Assembly: GCF_039523415.1 (NCBI RefSeq)
Contig: NZ_BAAAFG010000016.1
Coordinates: 591,717 to 655,716, forward strand
Source of the DNA: Gangjinia marincola
GTDB lineage: Bacteria > Bacteroidota > Bacteroidia > Flavobacteriales > Flavobacteriaceae
Direction: 5' to 3'
DNA: 64,000 nt
Shown here: one piece after another, positions 16,306 to 25,601 of the stretch
How positions within the stretch are numbered: the stretch's first letter is position 1
Layout: each line of letters begins with the position of its first letter
The notes under the pieces: generated by a model
The model's input: only the letters and a program-made list of their open reading frames with translations
Databases searched by the model: none
What the model was told of the DNA's origin: nothing
Position numbers and translations under genes: made by a program

Positions 16306-17538
16306 CTATTTTTGATTCTTCTCCTCAATCCATTTACTCAAATATTTAGTGCTTTGAAGCGAGTGGTGCAGCAACATACTCCCGATAAAATTGTGCTGTC
16401 GGTGGGTTTTGATATGCTTAGTAAGATCATTCAGTCTTTCCAAAAATCTGGGAATAAATCGTTTTTGGTCAAATTCATGTTCCACGATCTGCCGTCCACG
16501 GTCAGAAGCTATTTCCCAATCTTCCTGAGTTTGATAAAGTTGTATGGCTTCTTTGGCAAAGACTTTTTGATCATCGCAAATCGCTCCGCACCACTCAAGT
16601 GGATCCTGCATGCCCTCTGCACCTATGGTGGTGGTAATAGATGGTGTACCGCAAATCATAGCGTCCAACAATTTGCCTTTGAGTCCGGCGCCAAATCGAA
16701 GCGGTGCCAGCATCACTCTAGCAGATTGAATGACCTCGTAAGCATCTTCTGCCCGGGCTTTTACCAAAAACCCAGTGCCCTTATCTTCTAATTGCTCATC
16801 CCGCTGCTTGGCGTATGCCCCATAGACATGTATTTCAACCTGCGGAAGCTCTTTTTTAATCAGCGGCCAAATTTCTCGTTTAAGATACTGTACGGCATCC
16901 CTGTTGGGTGCATGTAAAAAATTACCAATGCTTATAAAATGTTGACGCTGACCAAACCCCGGCAAATCAGTCTTTTTGGGTAAGCTTGAGCAATCAACTA
17001 AGAATGGTAAGTAAAAAAGTAACGCCTTTTTTATGCCAAATAGGGTGTTTAACAATTCCATTTCAAAAGTTGAAATAATGAGACTTAAGTCGCATCTATA
17101 GATAGAGGCAATTTCTCTTTTAGCAAGAACTGAGGTTAAAAAATCTTCCGGTAATACGTTACGGCTTTCTTTTAATGTGCTTTCTCTGGCTTTTCTAAGA
17201 AAGTGGAGATCTTCAGTATCTAAAATGCGTAAAGCTTTTGGACACTGTTCTGCCACACGCCACCCGTATTGCTCTTCGGTCATAAAACGATCAAAAAGTA
17301 CAACGTCAGGCTTAAGCTTCCGCAGAAAATCATCTGCCATAGCATCATTGAGTTGTATTTCTACCTCGTCCACAGGGAACAAAAACTCAGTAGCATAGCT
17401 GGACTTTTCCGCCGCACAGGCGAAAACAATGTGATATCCTGCGTTATGAAAAACACTCATGAGTTGAAGCATTCGTCTACCGGCAGCAGATGAAGTAGGC
17501 TCTGGCCAAACGTGACCTATGACGAGTAAGGTTTTCAT
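16306..17538 (-). CDS. GT-B fold glycosyltransferase
   Basis: A 410-residue glycosyltransferase of the GT4/GT1-like type. The N-terminal half starts with VIGHVWPEPTSSAAGRRM, a sugar-acceptor domain opening. The C-terminal half has FISIGNFLHAPNRDAVQYL at the start of the donor domain, VHVYGA-like IHVYGAYAK, then VMLAPLRFGAGLKGKLLDAM and a GTPSITTTIGAEGM segment, which form the nucleotide-sugar site. No membrane segment is seen. Donor and acceptor are unknown. It is isolated: a repeat element lies downstream and a divergent sigma-factor gene upstream. Confidence 0.88.
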   Translation of the reverse strand: MKTLLVIGHVWPEPTSSAAGRRMLQLMSVFHNAGYHIVFACAAEKSSYATEFLFPVDEVEIQLNDAMADDFLRKLKPDVVLFDRFMTEEQYGWRVAEQCPKALRILDTEDLHFLRKARESTLKESRNVLPEDFLTSVLAKREIASIYRCDLSLIISTFEMELLNTLFGIKKALLFYLPFLVDCSSLPKKTDLPGFGQRQHFISIGNFLHAPNRDAVQYLKREIWPLIKKELPQVEIHVYGAYAKQRDEQLEDKGTGFLVKARAEDAYEVIQSARVMLAPLRFGAGLKGKLLDAMICGTPSITTTIGAEGMQDPLEWCGAICDDQKVFAKEAIQLYQTQEDWEIASDRGRQIVEHEFDQKRFIPRFLERLNDLTKHIKTHRQHNFIGSMLLHHSLQSTKYLSKWIEEKNQK

Positions 17539-17574
17539 ACAGTGGTAAAATAAGGAATTTTAATTTTCGTTTAC

Positions 17575-17582
17575 TACTTTTG
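17575..17582 (+). promoter_or_regulatory. Putative -7 box (TACTTTTG) for the sigma-factor gene
   Basis: TACTTTTG lies 18 bp before the ATG of the ECF sigma gene and fits TAnnTTTG. No TTG is seen at the -33 distance. Confidence 0.4.
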
Positions 17583-17600
17583 AACAGAATCAAATAAAAT

Positions 17601-18152
17601 ATGAGTTCAACGGCTATAAATCCAAGCGAGTGGGTTTCGCGTTACAGCGATTACTTATTTAACTATACTATTACGCGGGTAAATGATCGTGAGCTTGCGC
17701 AGGATTTAATTTCAGAAACCTTTTTAGCTGCGTTAAAAGCCAAAGATAATTTTAAAGGAGAAGCCCATGAGCGCACTTGGCTGATTTCTATTTTAAAGCG
17801 GAAAATAATCGACTATTACAGAAAATCAAATTCTGCTAAGGGTAAAGCCGAAGTTCGCATGCCCGATTATCAAGATGAAGAGGGTAGCTGGCTGGAACAA
17901 CGCGTTGCTGATCCATATGACAAAACGGCTGAAGATAACTTAGAAAATACAGAGTTGAGCCTTGCTATCATGGATTGCCTGGCTTTACTGCCACCTAAGC
18001 AAGCGCAGATTTTTAAGCTTAAAACCATTGACGAATTTGATACTGAAGTTATTTGTAATGATTTAAAGATTACTGCGTCTAATTTATGGGTGATGATCCA
18101 TAGGGCGAGAAAAGCCATGATGGATTGCATGAAAAAAAGTTGGTTAGATTAG
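17601..18152 (+). CDS. ECF-type RNA polymerase sigma factor
   Basis: A 183-residue sigma-70 family factor with only regions 2 and 4. Region 2 spans about residues 12-80 (LFNYTITRVND, AQDLISETFLAALKA, ERTWLISILKRKIIDYYRK). Region 4 spans about 120-180 (LLPPKQAQIFKLK, then a recognition helix in ITASNLWVMIHRARKAM). The linker is acidic. It is followed 14 bp later by a small zinc-finger protein that is probably its anti-sigma factor. The signal it answers is unknown. Confidence 0.92.
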   Translation: MSSTAINPSEWVSRYSDYLFNYTITRVNDRELAQDLISETFLAALKAKDNFKGEAHERTWLISILKRKIIDYYRKSNSAKGKAEVRMPDYQDEEGSWLEQRVADPYDKTAEDNLENTELSLAIMDCLALLPPKQAQIFKLKTIDEFDTEVICNDLKITASNLWVMIHRARKAMMDCMKKSWLD

Positions 18153-18166
18153 AATTTGAAAAAAGT

Positions 18167-18397
18167 ATGTTAGTATCCTGTCAAAAGGCAATTGAGTATA
18201 GCGAAAAACTACAGTATAACGAGGCTACCCGTTGGGAGAAGGTCAAATTATACGTACACAACCTGCACTGTAAATTATGCGATCGTTATCATACGTTAAA
18301 CAGCCTTTTTTCTAAAAAGTTCGCGACACATCAACCACAGTTTTTGAGCCAGCGGGAGAAGCGAAAACTAGAACAGTTGATTCAAAACAAGTACTGA
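18167..18397 (+). CDS. Small zinc-finger protein, probable anti-sigma factor
   Basis: A 76-residue protein starting at the ATG at 18167, 14 bp after the sigma-factor stop. An early Cys (CQKAIEYSEK) and the HNLHCKLC motif (His31, Cys35, Cys38) match the His-x3-Cys-x2-Cys signature of zinc-binding anti-sigma (ZAS/zf-HC2) domains, with the usual helix before it. Unlike most such proteins it has no transmembrane segment, so it would act as a soluble partner. A longer frame begins with TTG at 18125 overlapping the sigma gene, which seems less likely. The role is inferred from motif and position. Confidence 0.72.
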   Translation: MLVSCQKAIEYSEKLQYNEATRWEKVKLYVHNLHCKLCDRYHTLNSLFSKKFATHQPQFLSQREKRKLEQLIQNKY

Positions 18398-18404
18398 TTC
18401 TTTT

Positions 18405-19559
18405 TTATTGCGGGAGCTTAGGAGCCCTCATTCTTCGGGTAGGAGTAGATAAAGTTTCTATGAAGGCAATGAGATCCTCTATTTCGGTTTTAGTTAAATT
18501 TAATTCTTGTAACAAGGGAGAGTTTTCTGGGATCAAAGTATCTCTTGGAGTTCCCAAATATTTTTTCTGAATAGGAGAGGGATTTCCCAGATCGTAGAAT
18601 TGAACTACATCCAGAAGAGAAGGAAAATTACCGTGATGCATCCAGGGTCCAGTTCTGCTTACTTCCCTGAGTGTTGGTGTTTTGAATTTTCCAATATCCA
18701 CCACGTCATTCGTAACATAATATCTGCCAAAATCTTCATCTTTGGTTCCAAATAGAGTTTGACCATCATTATGGAATTGATTGTCACTAAAATAGGGTGT
18801 GTTATGACAGTTGATGCATCGTGCTTTAGTGCGATACAAATGCAAACCATTTACCTCCTGATCACTAAAAGCATCTGACTTTCCTGAGACAAATCGGTCA
18901 AATTTACTTGGCGGACTTTTTATCGTACGCTCAAAAGATGCGATGGCTTTTTGAATTCGATCTAAGGTAACTTCAGGATCTCCATAAGCCTTTTTAAATT
19001 GTGCTTGATACCCTTTAAGAGCCGCAATGCGTTGAACGGCTTTAGGCAGCTCTTCATTCATCTCTACAGGATCTGCGATGGGAAACATGGCTTGATGTTC
19101 TAAGCTGTTCGCTCTACCATCCCAGAACAACTTTTCGGCGTAGCCCGTATTAAGAATGGTCATTGCATTACGCCTACCGGTCTGTCGATCATGTCCAAAT
19201 GATCTGGTGATGTTATCTGTCCAGGCAAGTTCAGGATTGTGACAGGAAACGCAAGCTATTTGACCGCTTACCGAAAGCCTGGGATCAAAAAAAAGTAATT
19301 TACCCAGCTTTTCTTTTTGTTTGCTTTTTTGATTATCCTTAGGATACGGCATATCCGGGAGAACACCTATATCCTCAAACGTGGTTTTATCAATCAATGA
19401 ATCCAGTACTGGGGCTGGCCATTTGCGGTAATCGCCACTGCTGTATCTTTCTCTTAAATCAGCAATTTTGCTATATGATGCTGCCTCGTTTTTAGATTCA
19501 TTTTTACACGAAAAGAATCCCGATAACAATAGCAGAGAAAGAAGTATTCTAATGTTCAT
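18405..19559 (-). CDS. Di-heme cytochrome c peroxidase (MauG/CCP family) lipoprotein
   Basis: A 384-residue protein, numbered from the ATG at 19557-19559, one base after the stop of the previous gene. The lipobox ends at Cys18 (LLLLSGFFSC), so it should be lipid-anchored. Two heme c sites are present: CVSCH at 103-107 and CINCH at 248-252, each in its own cytochrome domain. The FFDPRLSVSG and AMTILN segments are typical of the CCP/MauG family. Members reduce peroxide or oxidise protein side chains; which applies here is unknown. It is the last gene of the SusC-SusD-lipoprotein series, suggesting a periplasmic redox role linked to the imported or surface-bound ligand. Confidence 0.9.
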   Translation of the reverse strand: MNIRILLSLLLLSGFFSCKNESKNEAASYSKIADLRERYSSGDYRKWPAPVLDSLIDKTTFEDIGVLPDMPYPKDNQKSKQKEKLGKLLFFDPRLSVSGQIACVSCHNPELAWTDNITRSFGHDRQTGRRNAMTILNTGYAEKLFWDGRANSLEHQAMFPIADPVEMNEELPKAVQRIAALKGYQAQFKKAYGDPEVTLDRIQKAIASFERTIKSPPSKFDRFVSGKSDAFSDQEVNGLHLYRTKARCINCHNTPYFSDNQFHNDGQTLFGTKDEDFGRYYVTNDVVDIGKFKTPTLREVSRTGPWMHHGNFPSLLDVVQFYDLGNPSPIQKKYLGTPRDTLIPENSPLLQELNLTKTEIEDLIAFIETLSTPTRRMRAPKLPQ

Positions 19560-19560
19560 C

Positions 19561-21057
19561 TTATAAATTAATTGGTCCAAAGCAGGATTCGGCTAAAGGG
19601 TCGGGTTCGTCAAAATTACTAGTATTATAGATCACGTATGTTGCTTCTACCGTACCCCAAAAAAGTTCATTATTTGTCGCTCTAAGCGTCAATTGTATTT
19701 GGAAAATTTCCGGTTCTACTTCCTGGTATGTTCCTTCACCTTGAAACCCTATGCAATAGGAATTACCATCTCCAGAAATCGTACCAAAAGTAGGTATAAC
19801 CTGTACACTGCCAGAGGTTGTACTGGTTCCTTCATCATTGGGGATAAATTCTAGTGAAGGGTTAAAATTAAATCCGGGAGAGACTGAGGCATTACTGGAT
19901 TCATTATTAAACCAACGTTTAAGATTGAATGAATTGGTAGTATTCCCTGGTGTGGGTGAACCGAATCTTACTTGAAAGGCATGATAGTAGACATCATCAC
20001 TCGTATCACCTGGTGTGTCTGATCCTTCTCCTAAAACAGCAAACTCATTATCCTCATTTACCTCAACGGGATAAGTAAATTGATTAAATGCGGACCAGGC
20101 GCAGATGCCATCATCATTCGCATCTAACCAGTTTTCTCCAAACGTACGATAAAATTGATTGCTAGTATCATAAAAATTCGCGGCAGTATTGACACTTACT
20201 TCTCTGGGAACATCTAATGGAATTTGCACTTGATAACTAGAACTACCCACCTGAATATACTGGTCTACCTGATTTAATTTAAAGAGAGATACGATGTACA
20301 ACTCATTCTCTTCAATAGTTTCATTTAAGGTCAATTGATATGTTATTTTTCGATCACCATCTTCAAAAGGAAATTCGGCCAAGGTATAGTCAAATCCCGG
20401 ATTTTCTACAAATAAGTCAACATCTTCAAGCTCATCTTTAAATAATCCATTCTCAAATAATACATCAAAAAATACTTCGGTGCCTGATTGCCCGGATATA
20501 CTTTCATTATTTTCTTGCGGAAAACCAATCGTTGTAAACGTATCCCTAAGAGTAACATCTACTTTTGTGGCAGGATTGATCGTGTTTGGGTAGCCTATGT
20601 TTACCTCCTCGTCCGAAACTTGTTCGATCTCGAAGGATAGTTGATTTACCTCATCTTCATTAAATCTTCTGGATGGTAAAATGCGTATAGTGTCAACAAG
20701 TTTATCTTTGTTAAAGCTGAAAATAAGGTCTTGATTAAGCAGGGAGTAGTCCTGCCCTTCGGTAAGGTTTTGAGAGGTAAGGCTTACCACAACGTCAACC
20801 TCTTGGGTAAGATTGGCGTGGGATAAGGCAATTGGAATTTTTACCTCGCGTAGTGATCGGTGTGTATATTCGCTTGCAGGCTCTGTAAGATTAGAAATCG
20901 AAGGAAACTCAAAGGGCATACCATTATTATCCAGCTTTAGATCGAATCTTACAAAAGGTTCTGTCAATTGATTATATGCATCTAAATCATCCTCTTTACA
21001 AGAGAAAAATGTGATCGTTATCAGTAAGAAACTTATATACTTTTTAATACCCATCAT
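19561..21057 (-). CDS. SusE/F-position surface lipoprotein of unknown ligand
   Basis: A 498-residue lipoprotein with lipobox Cys20 (LLITITFFSC) followed by acidic KEDD, the composition that marks surface-exposed lipoproteins in Bacteroidota. The mature part is beta-rich, with Calx-beta-like features near 70-180 (LTEGQDYSLL, RILPSRRFNEDE, DVTLRDT). No catalytic motif is seen. Its start overlaps the end of susD by 14 bp, and the peroxidase gene follows by 1 bp, so all are translationally close. The position matches SusE/SusF-type ligand-binding lipoproteins, but the ligand is unknown and need not be a glycan. Confidence 0.75.
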   Translation of the reverse strand: MMGIKKYISFLLITITFFSCKEDDLDAYNQLTEPFVRFDLKLDNNGMPFEFPSISNLTEPASEYTHRSLREVKIPIALSHANLTQEVDVVVSLTSQNLTEGQDYSLLNQDLIFSFNKDKLVDTIRILPSRRFNEDEVNQLSFEIEQVSDEEVNIGYPNTINPATKVDVTLRDTFTTIGFPQENNESISGQSGTEVFFDVLFENGLFKDELEDVDLFVENPGFDYTLAEFPFEDGDRKITYQLTLNETIEENELYIVSLFKLNQVDQYIQVGSSSYQVQIPLDVPREVSVNTAANFYDTSNQFYRTFGENWLDANDDGICAWSAFNQFTYPVEVNEDNEFAVLGEGSDTPGDTSDDVYYHAFQVRFGSPTPGNTTNSFNLKRWFNNESSNASVSPGFNFNPSLEFIPNDEGTSTTSGSVQVIPTFGTISGDGNSYCIGFQGEGTYQEVEPEIFQIQLTLRATNNELFWGTVEATYVIYNTSNFDEPDPLAESCFGPINL

Positions 21058-22504
21058 TCTGCACTAAATTTTCATTCAAATTAAGATTACGTTCCGGTAT
21101 GGGGAGTACGAATCTAGTATTGGGATACAATAAATTGCATTGCTGTGCAATACAATCTCCACCAAAGGTATCTCTTATCACATCTTTTTCAAAGCGTGCG
21201 AGATCATAAAAATAGTGTCCTTCAAAGGCTAATTCTTTTCTTCGCTCCAAGAGGATGGCATCCAGTAAATCCTGACCGGTTGCCGTCACCGGAGTTACGC
21301 TTGGATTTGCTCTTTGCACAATGGTATAGAGATAATTTTGTGCTACGTTATCGTTGCCCAGGCGCGCTTGAGCTTCGGCGGCGATAAGGTAAACTTCAGA
21401 GAGACGCATGATGATCGTACCGGGATTATCCTGAAATTTTTTGGTCCAATAGTAGGTCACGGGTATATTTTCCTGATTGATGGTCGTGATAATGTCTTCG
21501 GCAATAAATAAATCGCTGCGTACATCCAACGGATCATAAAGGGATCTAAGATCTTGGGAGGCTACAAAACGTCCCCATTCTACCGGGGTGTATCCAAACG
21601 TCCCTTCCAAGCTTCCACTTACATCTCCACCATTATCTGTGGGTAAACTCAACTCCAAAATGACTTCACTCACAGGTGCATTGGGCTGTTCCCATTCTGC
21701 CACGTAATTCGCGGTAATCATGAGCGGGATGGAGGTCTCTGCGATGAATTCTTCTGCTAGATCTGCCGCTCTTTGCCAGTTTGCTGCATTGAGGTACGCT
21801 CTTATAAGCAAGGCTGTTATACTTTCTTGGGAAAAATAGCTATAATTAGGACCTAGAGGCAAGACACTTTCGGAGGTAATAAGATCCAACGCTTGTTGGT
21901 AGTCTGCGATGATGAGCGCGTAACTTTCGGCTACTGTTTTTCTTGCCGAAAAATCTACTCCCGGTTCTTGAGGTTCAGTGTTGTATACAATACCCAGGTG
22001 AGAAGCATCTGCGGTAAACAAATAATGCTGACCGTATAATCTAAGTAATTGTTCGTGAGTGAATGCTCTTATGGCTAGTGTTTCGGCTTTAATTTGATCC
22101 TTTTGAGCAGTAGAGGCATCGGTTAAATTATCTACATAGTCAAGCATTAAATTTGCACTATTAATAACTTCGTAGAAGCTTTGATAGACCGATGCCAGAT
22201 CAGAATCTTCTTCTCGATCATTAAAGGTGTAGATGTTTTCGACATTATTTTCGACATTGACGGGTCGTTCTTCCTCAACTGGAGCAAAAGTGATATTCCC
22301 TCCTAAAAGATCCGCATACGTATAGAATTCTCTTTCTCTAATGACAGCTTCTAATTGAATGTAGGTGCCATTCATCACTTCTTGCATGCCTGCGTAAGAA
22401 CCTAACTGCTCATTGAATGAAACAGCATCAACAGGTTCTTTGTCCAAAAAATCCTCGCATCCTATCGCGAATATCAACACAAGTATGTAATAGCATTTTT
22501 TCAT
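21044..22504 (-). CDS. SusD/RagB family outer-membrane lipoprotein
   Basis: A 486-residue SusD-type lipoprotein that caps a SusC transporter and captures its ligand at the cell surface. The lipobox Cys is residue 16 (LIFAIGC) followed by EDFLDKEPVD, the classic SusD opening. TPR-type helical segments follow (TLAIRAFTHEQLLRLYG, LLIRAYLNAANWQRAADLAEE), and the C-terminus has the family pattern RLSEVYLIAAEAQARLG and LLERRKELAFEGHYFYDLAR. It starts 1 bp after susC. Ligand is not predictable from sequence. Confidence 0.95.
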   Translation of the reverse strand: MKKCYYILVLIFAIGCEDFLDKEPVDAVSFNEQLGSYAGMQEVMNGTYIQLEAVIREREFYTYADLLGGNITFAPVEEERPVNVENNVENIYTFNDREEDSDLASVYQSFYEVINSANLMLDYVDNLTDASTAQKDQIKAETLAIRAFTHEQLLRLYGQHYLFTADASHLGIVYNTEPQEPGVDFSARKTVAESYALIIADYQQALDLITSESVLPLGPNYSYFSQESITALLIRAYLNAANWQRAADLAEEFIAETSIPLMITANYVAEWEQPNAPVSEVILELSLPTDNGGDVSGSLEGTFGYTPVEWGRFVASQDLRSLYDPLDVRSDLFIAEDIITTINQENIPVTYYWTKKFQDNPGTIIMRLSEVYLIAAEAQARLGNDNVAQNYLYTIVQRANPSVTPVTATGQDLLDAILLERRKELAFEGHYFYDLARFEKDVIRDTFGGDCIAQQCNLLYPNTRFVLPIPERNLNLNENLVQNDGY

Positions 22505-22505
22505 C

Positions 22506-25500
22506 CTAAAAATTTGTACTTAAGCCCAAGGTTATGGTTCTGGATTGTGGATAAATAAATCTAAACTCTCTGGCTGCATTTAATCCATCTAATGCTTCAT
22601 TTTTATACCAATAGGCAACATTCGATATGTCTATAAACACCGAAGTGTTTTTAAAATAGGTTTGGCTTTTTAGCGGAAGCACATAACTTAGATTGATATT
22701 TCTTAGTTGTATATGAGAAGTGTCATATACATATTTAGAACTGTTATTCACGATTAGGTTATTGTCTACTCTCGGATTGAATGTAATGTCGCCCGGCTCC
22801 TGCCAATAATTGAGCGCGTTGGTGGATAAATTTCTAGTTGGTAGTAATCGATATAAGTCAATGAGTTCGTCCCCCACTAAAATATCTGTTCCCCAAGAGT
22901 AGGTCATCATCACCGCTAAAGAGAATCGATCAAAAAATGTAAACGTATTTCTAAATCCTCCAAAAAAATCAGGTTGACTATTCCCAAGTTCAACCCAATC
23001 TTTTTCATCAAAGGCGTTATTCAAGGTGGCGTTGTCATAAAGATCACCATTAACGCTAAATAAATTTGTTCCGGTTGCAGGGTCTACTCCCTCGTATTCA
23101 TAGCCCCAAATCGCAGAGGTACTAGATCCTATACGTTGTGCCCTGGCAAGTTCGGCACCACTTTCATCTGATCCTAAACCTCTCAAATCTGTGATTTCGT
23201 TAAAGTTTCTGGCGAAGTTAAAGCTACTTCTCCAGGAGAATTTTTCAGCAAACCTAAGGTTCCCTGTAAGGGAAAATTCTACACCACGATTATACATTTC
23301 GGCGCCATTAATTTGAACCGTGGCATATCCACTTTCATGCGGGACATCACGAGAAACGATTAAGTCCCTTAGATTTTCATTGTACACCTCAACCGTAGCC
23401 TGAAGATTATTATTGAATACTCCAATATCTATCCCGGCATTGAATTTAATATTCTTTTCCCATCCCAGCTGATCATTTGGCGGAGAACTTTCGTCGGGGA
23501 ATGCAACGCCAATGTTGCCATTATATCCCAGATCGTCCTCATCGTAGTCAAATAATCCTAATGCACGATACGATCCTATTCTGGAATTACCCGTTGAGCC
23601 ATAACTTGTCCTTAGGCGCAAAAAGTTCACTCCATTATCCTTGTTAAAGAAGCTTTCTTCACTGATCACCCAACTCGCTCCGGCACCAATATTTATGGCA
23701 GTATCCACATCACCACCAAAGGCCGAACTTTCATCCTGCCTTGCATTGACCAAAAGAAAATATTTACTCTTATAGTCATAATTGAATTGAGAATAGATAG
23801 AAATCCCGCTGCGTTCACTCCCGTCTTGATTAAAACTTTGTCCTCCTAAAGCTTCAGAAATAAGTTGTACTCTCTCAAAATCAAGAAAACCTGTGGCTAA
23901 AGCTCTACTCACCTTGGTAACTTCATCAAAGGTCTCTATCCCCAAAAGACCATCAAAAGTATGTTCATCCCTAAATTTCTTTTGATAATATGCCTGCGCA
24001 CGCCAGTTCCAACGATAGGATTCTCTATTATTAATTACTCTTGCACCCCAATTTGGATAGGTCTCCCCATTAAGTTCAAATGTTCCTGATCTTCTTCCGG
24101 ATTCGTTTGCCCCAGAAAACCACCGATCTTGATCTTTATTATTATAATCTATGCCGAAAAACGTTGAAATATCTAATCCCTCCAATACTGTGTAAGACAA
24201 GTTTAGACCGCTTAAAAATCCGGAGGTTTCGGTACGGTTTCTATTCTGTTCTGTGACTGCCAGGGGATGACCACTCCCTCTAATGCCTAACTCGGCAAAA
24301 TTTCCTTCCTCATCAAAAACCGGTAATGCCGAAGGGTAGGCATACCCAAATAAGGTGTTAGGTTGATTTTTATTGATGAAATTTGGACTAAAGGTCAATG
24401 CTGCCGAAAAATCTTTATGATTAAATGTGACATTTGAAGAAAGGCTAATGTTTTCAAATTCGTTGCCACGTTGGGCTTCATCATTAAATAAATAACTCCC
24501 TCCTACCCGATAAGCTATTTTTTCACCCCCTCCTGAAACACTGAGCTGATATCGAGAAAAGAATCCCGAATTGTTCAACAAGTCAAACCAGTCTGTGTCA
24601 ATGCTTTCATCAAAAGTACTTAACTCTTGCCCAAGGTTTTGTTCGTATTGATTGAGGAGAGTTCTGTACTGATCTGCGTTGAGGTAGGTGATTTGGTTAA
24701 TTGCTTCAGAAATACCGGATTGCACCGAAAAATTAATTTTTGGAGCTCCCTTTCTTCCGGTCTTGGTCGTAATTAATATCACGCCGTTTGCGCCATCAGC
24801 TCCATATAGACTAACGGCTGCGGCATCTTTAAGCACGGTGAAGGATTCGATATTTTCAGGAGAAATTCTGGCAAGAGGATTCAATCCGCTTTCATCAAAG
24901 GCTCCAGTCCCCGAAAATAGCATGTTGTCAATGGCAATTTCCTCTCCTACCACAATTCCATCAATAATAATCAAGGGTTGACGTGAAGTAGAAAGCATAT
25001 TACCGTTTAATGGGGTTAAAGTGCCTTGTCCTCTAATATCAATGGTCACCGGTGCACCGGTTTGAGGATTCCCTTGGATGAGGACTCCTGCAACTTGGCC
25101 TTCTAACAATTGATCAACGCTCTCAAAGGCTTCAAACGTATTGATTTCTTTGGTATTGATTTGGGAGACACTACCGACCACTTCTTGCTTTAGTTTTTTT
25201 GTGCCGTACGAACTGGTAATGATTACCTCATCTAATGCACTCACGTCTTCTTCAAGATAAATGGTAAAGGTAGATTGATTACCTACTGTTATTTCTTTGG
25301 TTTGATACCCCAGAAAACTAATGACCAATGTGGTCGCAGAAATATTTTCGGCCTTAATTAAATACGTAAATTCTCCATCAAAATTAGTGATTACTCCTAC
25401 GCCCGTACCTTTAACTCTAACGCTGGCTCCCGGTAATGGAATATTATCTGATTTTGAAAGAACTGTTCCTGTGATCAGGCGTTCTTCTTGCGCCCATAAT

Positions 25501-25547
25501 TGTACGCTAAAAAAAATTAGTGATATGATGATTACAAAATTCCGCAT
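22506..25547 (-). CDS. SusC/RagA TonB-linked outer-membrane transporter
   Basis: A 1013-residue TonB-dependent receptor. A signal peptide (to about residue 19, VQLWAQ) is followed by a carboxypeptidase-regulatory-like domain (about 22-100, ITGTVLSKSDNIPLPGASV), then the plug (about 110-250, with VDQLLEGQVAGVLIQG and ITTKTGRKG), and a 22-strand barrel ending in the aromatic FIYPQSRTITLGLSTNF. It pairs with SusD directly downstream. The energy would come from ExbB-ExbD-TonB, for example the set at 56.1-58.1 kb. A terminator-like hairpin sits immediately before its ATG, so expression may depend on read-through or antitermination. Confidence 0.95.
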   Translation of the reverse strand: MRNFVIIISLIFFSVQLWAQEERLITGTVLSKSDNIPLPGASVRVKGTGVGVITNFDGEFTYLIKAENISATTLVISFLGYQTKEITVGNQSTFTIYLEEDVSALDEVIITSSYGTKKLKQEVVGSVSQINTKEINTFEAFESVDQLLEGQVAGVLIQGNPQTGAPVTIDIRGQGTLTPLNGNMLSTSRQPLIIIDGIVVGEEIAIDNMLFSGTGAFDESGLNPLARISPENIESFTVLKDAAAVSLYGADGANGVILITTKTGRKGAPKINFSVQSGISEAINQITYLNADQYRTLLNQYEQNLGQELSTFDESIDTDWFDLLNNSGFFSRYQLSVSGGGEKIAYRVGGSYLFNDEAQRGNEFENISLSSNVTFNHKDFSAALTFSPNFINKNQPNTLFGYAYPSALPVFDEEGNFAELGIRGSGHPLAVTEQNRNRTETSGFLSGLNLSYTVLEGLDISTFFGIDYNNKDQDRWFSGANESGRRSGTFELNGETYPNWGARVINNRESYRWNWRAQAYYQKKFRDEHTFDGLLGIETFDEVTKVSRALATGFLDFERVQLISEALGGQSFNQDGSERSGISIYSQFNYDYKSKYFLLVNARQDESSAFGGDVDTAINIGAGASWVISEESFFNKDNGVNFLRLRTSYGSTGNSRIGSYRALGLFDYDEDDLGYNGNIGVAFPDESSPPNDQLGWEKNIKFNAGIDIGVFNNNLQATVEVYNENLRDLIVSRDVPHESGYATVQINGAEMYNRGVEFSLTGNLRFAEKFSWRSSFNFARNFNEITDLRGLGSDESGAELARAQRIGSSTSAIWGYEYEGVDPATGTNLFSVNGDLYDNATLNNAFDEKDWVELGNSQPDFFGGFRNTFTFFDRFSLAVMMTYSWGTDILVGDELIDLYRLLPTRNLSTNALNYWQEPGDITFNPRVDNNLIVNNSSKYVYDTSHIQLRNINLSYVLPLKSQTYFKNTSVFIDISNVAYWYKNEALDGLNAAREFRFIYPQSRTITLGLSTNF

Positions 25548-25582
25548 AAAAAAGCTCTGTTCAGGATATCCTAAACAGAGCT
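25548..25582 (-). terminator. Intrinsic terminator or attenuator abutting the susC start codon
   Basis: On the minus strand AGCTCTGTT and AACAGAGCT form a 9-bp stem (25574-25582 with 25553-25561), with an inner palindrome AGGATATCCT in the loop, followed by six T residues and then directly the ATG of susC. It has all the parts of a rho-independent terminator for the upstream T9SS-cargo gene. Confidence 0.75.
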
Positions 25583-25601
25583 AAATGTAAGGAGAAATTG
25601 A

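Noticed and set aside
16312..16791. 159-residue plus-strand frame opposite the glycosyltransferase gene
   Set aside because: The minus-strand glycosyltransferase shows clear family motifs across the same bases.
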